Virus record (IMG/VR): IMGVR_UViG_3300047551_001636
Span: 1-46,516 of that record
DNA length: 46,516 nucleotides
DNA from: a virus
Strand: one strand, 5' to 3'
Under the pieces are notes generated by a model. It did not search any database and was not told where the DNA came from. It saw only the letters and a list, made by a program, of their open reading frames with translations. This document shows positions 46,164 to 46,516 of the stretch, piece by piece. How positions within the stretch are numbered: the first letter of the stretch is position 1; each line of letters starts with the position of its first letter. A program made the position numbers and the translations under genes.

Positions 46164-46516
46164 TGGACGCTGTAGAATTATTAGCAATTAAGAACTATCA
46201 GAGAGATTTTGAAAAGAGATTTAAGAAGAAACTTGAGATTGATTGGTTGACAATGAAAGGTGCTAAAATGAAACTTGATGATGAAACCAAACCTTCTTCA
46301 GAAGAACTTCTTAAACAAGCATTGGTTAAATACGGAGCCTCTATAGATGTAATCAGAAGTGGTAAAAGATTGTTGAACAGACTGCATAGAAGAGAGCGCC
46401 TTGCTGTTGAGGAATATTGCAAGAAAATAGTGGCTTATCAGATTGATCTAAAGGAAGCTGCTGATTTAATTAACAGGGACCGTTCACTTATTTACTACTA
46501 TGTCAAAAAAGTGTAA
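46163..46516 (+). CDS. 117-residue protein with DnaA-like C-terminal helix-turn-helix
   Basis: ATG at 46163 (MDAVELLAIKNYQRDF), coupled to the previous stop; an ATG at 46142 is the alternative. It ends at the TAA on the last bases of the window. The C-terminal 'DLKEAADLINRDRSLIYYYV' has the shape of the DnaA domain IV signature (e.g. 'RDHSTV.Y..' ), suggesting a DNA-binding helix-turn-helix. It could be an origin- or operator-binding phage protein; no ATPase domain is present. Confidence 0.65.
   Translation: MDAVELLAIKNYQRDFEKRFKKKLEIDWLTMKGAKMKLDDETKPSSEELLKQALVKYGASIDVIRSGKRLLNRLHRRERLAVEEYCKKIVAYQIDLKEAADLINRDRSLIYYYVKKV

Noticed and set aside
1-46516. Stop-codon reassignment, as in some crAss-like phages
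   Set aside because: TAA, TAG and TGA all end plausible genes at expected places and no conserved domain is interrupted by in-frame stops except at the three introns.
1-46516. CRISPR arrays or insertion sequences
   Set aside because: No regularly spaced repeats of CRISPR type and no transposase genes or terminal repeats were seen.

Overview
The window looks like 46.5 kb of a large, low-GC double-stranded DNA phage infecting a Bacteroidetes host, most likely a crAss-like phage. The host call rests on repeated promoters of the Bacteroidetes type (TTTG, 18-20 bp, TAnnTTTG), almost no Shine-Dalgarno sequences, and leaders such as 'aacaacATG'. The crAss-like call is an inference from gene content: a TerL-portal-head block preceded by small zinc-ribbon, IHF-like and winged-helix genes, plus family B polymerase, DnaB-like helicase, primase, UDG, a PDDEXK nuclease and self-splicing introns. 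Standard stop codons are used throughout.

Layout. Positions 1-8008 (minus strand) form one packaging/head operon. It starts at a strong promoter (8021-8051) and runs winged-helix protein, IHF/HU-like protein, zinc-ribbon protein, three small proteins, TerL, portal, an SPFH/band-7 protein and a head/scaffold-like protein cut by the window edge. Positions 8050-8560 are a divergent control region with an inverted repeat and a parS-like palindrome. Positions 8562-13979 and 15986-19606 hold many small plus-strand genes of unknown function, with several expanded paralogue families, like a host-takeover region.

Between these small-gene blocks, 14055-15971 is an unusual RNA locus. It holds a phage tmRNA (14055-14454), one small gene, a compact multibranched RNA (14740-14854), a 76-nt stem-loop RNA (14872-14947), a roughly 530-nt highly structured RNA (about 15018-15546) and two tRNA-like RNAs with identical acceptor stems and giant variable arms (15585-15757 and 15837-15971). 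This is the most novel part of the window.

Positions 19625-46516 carry replication, recombination and nucleotide genes: family B DNA polymerase, helicase-loader-like protein, DnaB-like helicase, SF2 helicase, Sak4-like ATPase, SSB-like protein, primase, UDG-like protein, RIIA and RIIB, PDDEXK exonuclease, class II ribonucleotide reductase, RecA and dUTPase. Three genes (PolB, rIIA, RNR) are split by group I introns; splice sites could be fixed from P1/P10 pairing and restored reading frames. Five homing-endonuclease-type genes are present (two in introns, three free-standing), each behind its own host-type promoter.

Together the genes describe a phage with its own replisome that probably docks on the host sliding clamp (PolB ends in QLSLF). 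It also has a recombination set (RecA, Sak4-like, PDDEXK, SSB-like), makes its own dNTPs, and carries a translation-linked RNA locus that includes its own ribosome-rescue RNA.
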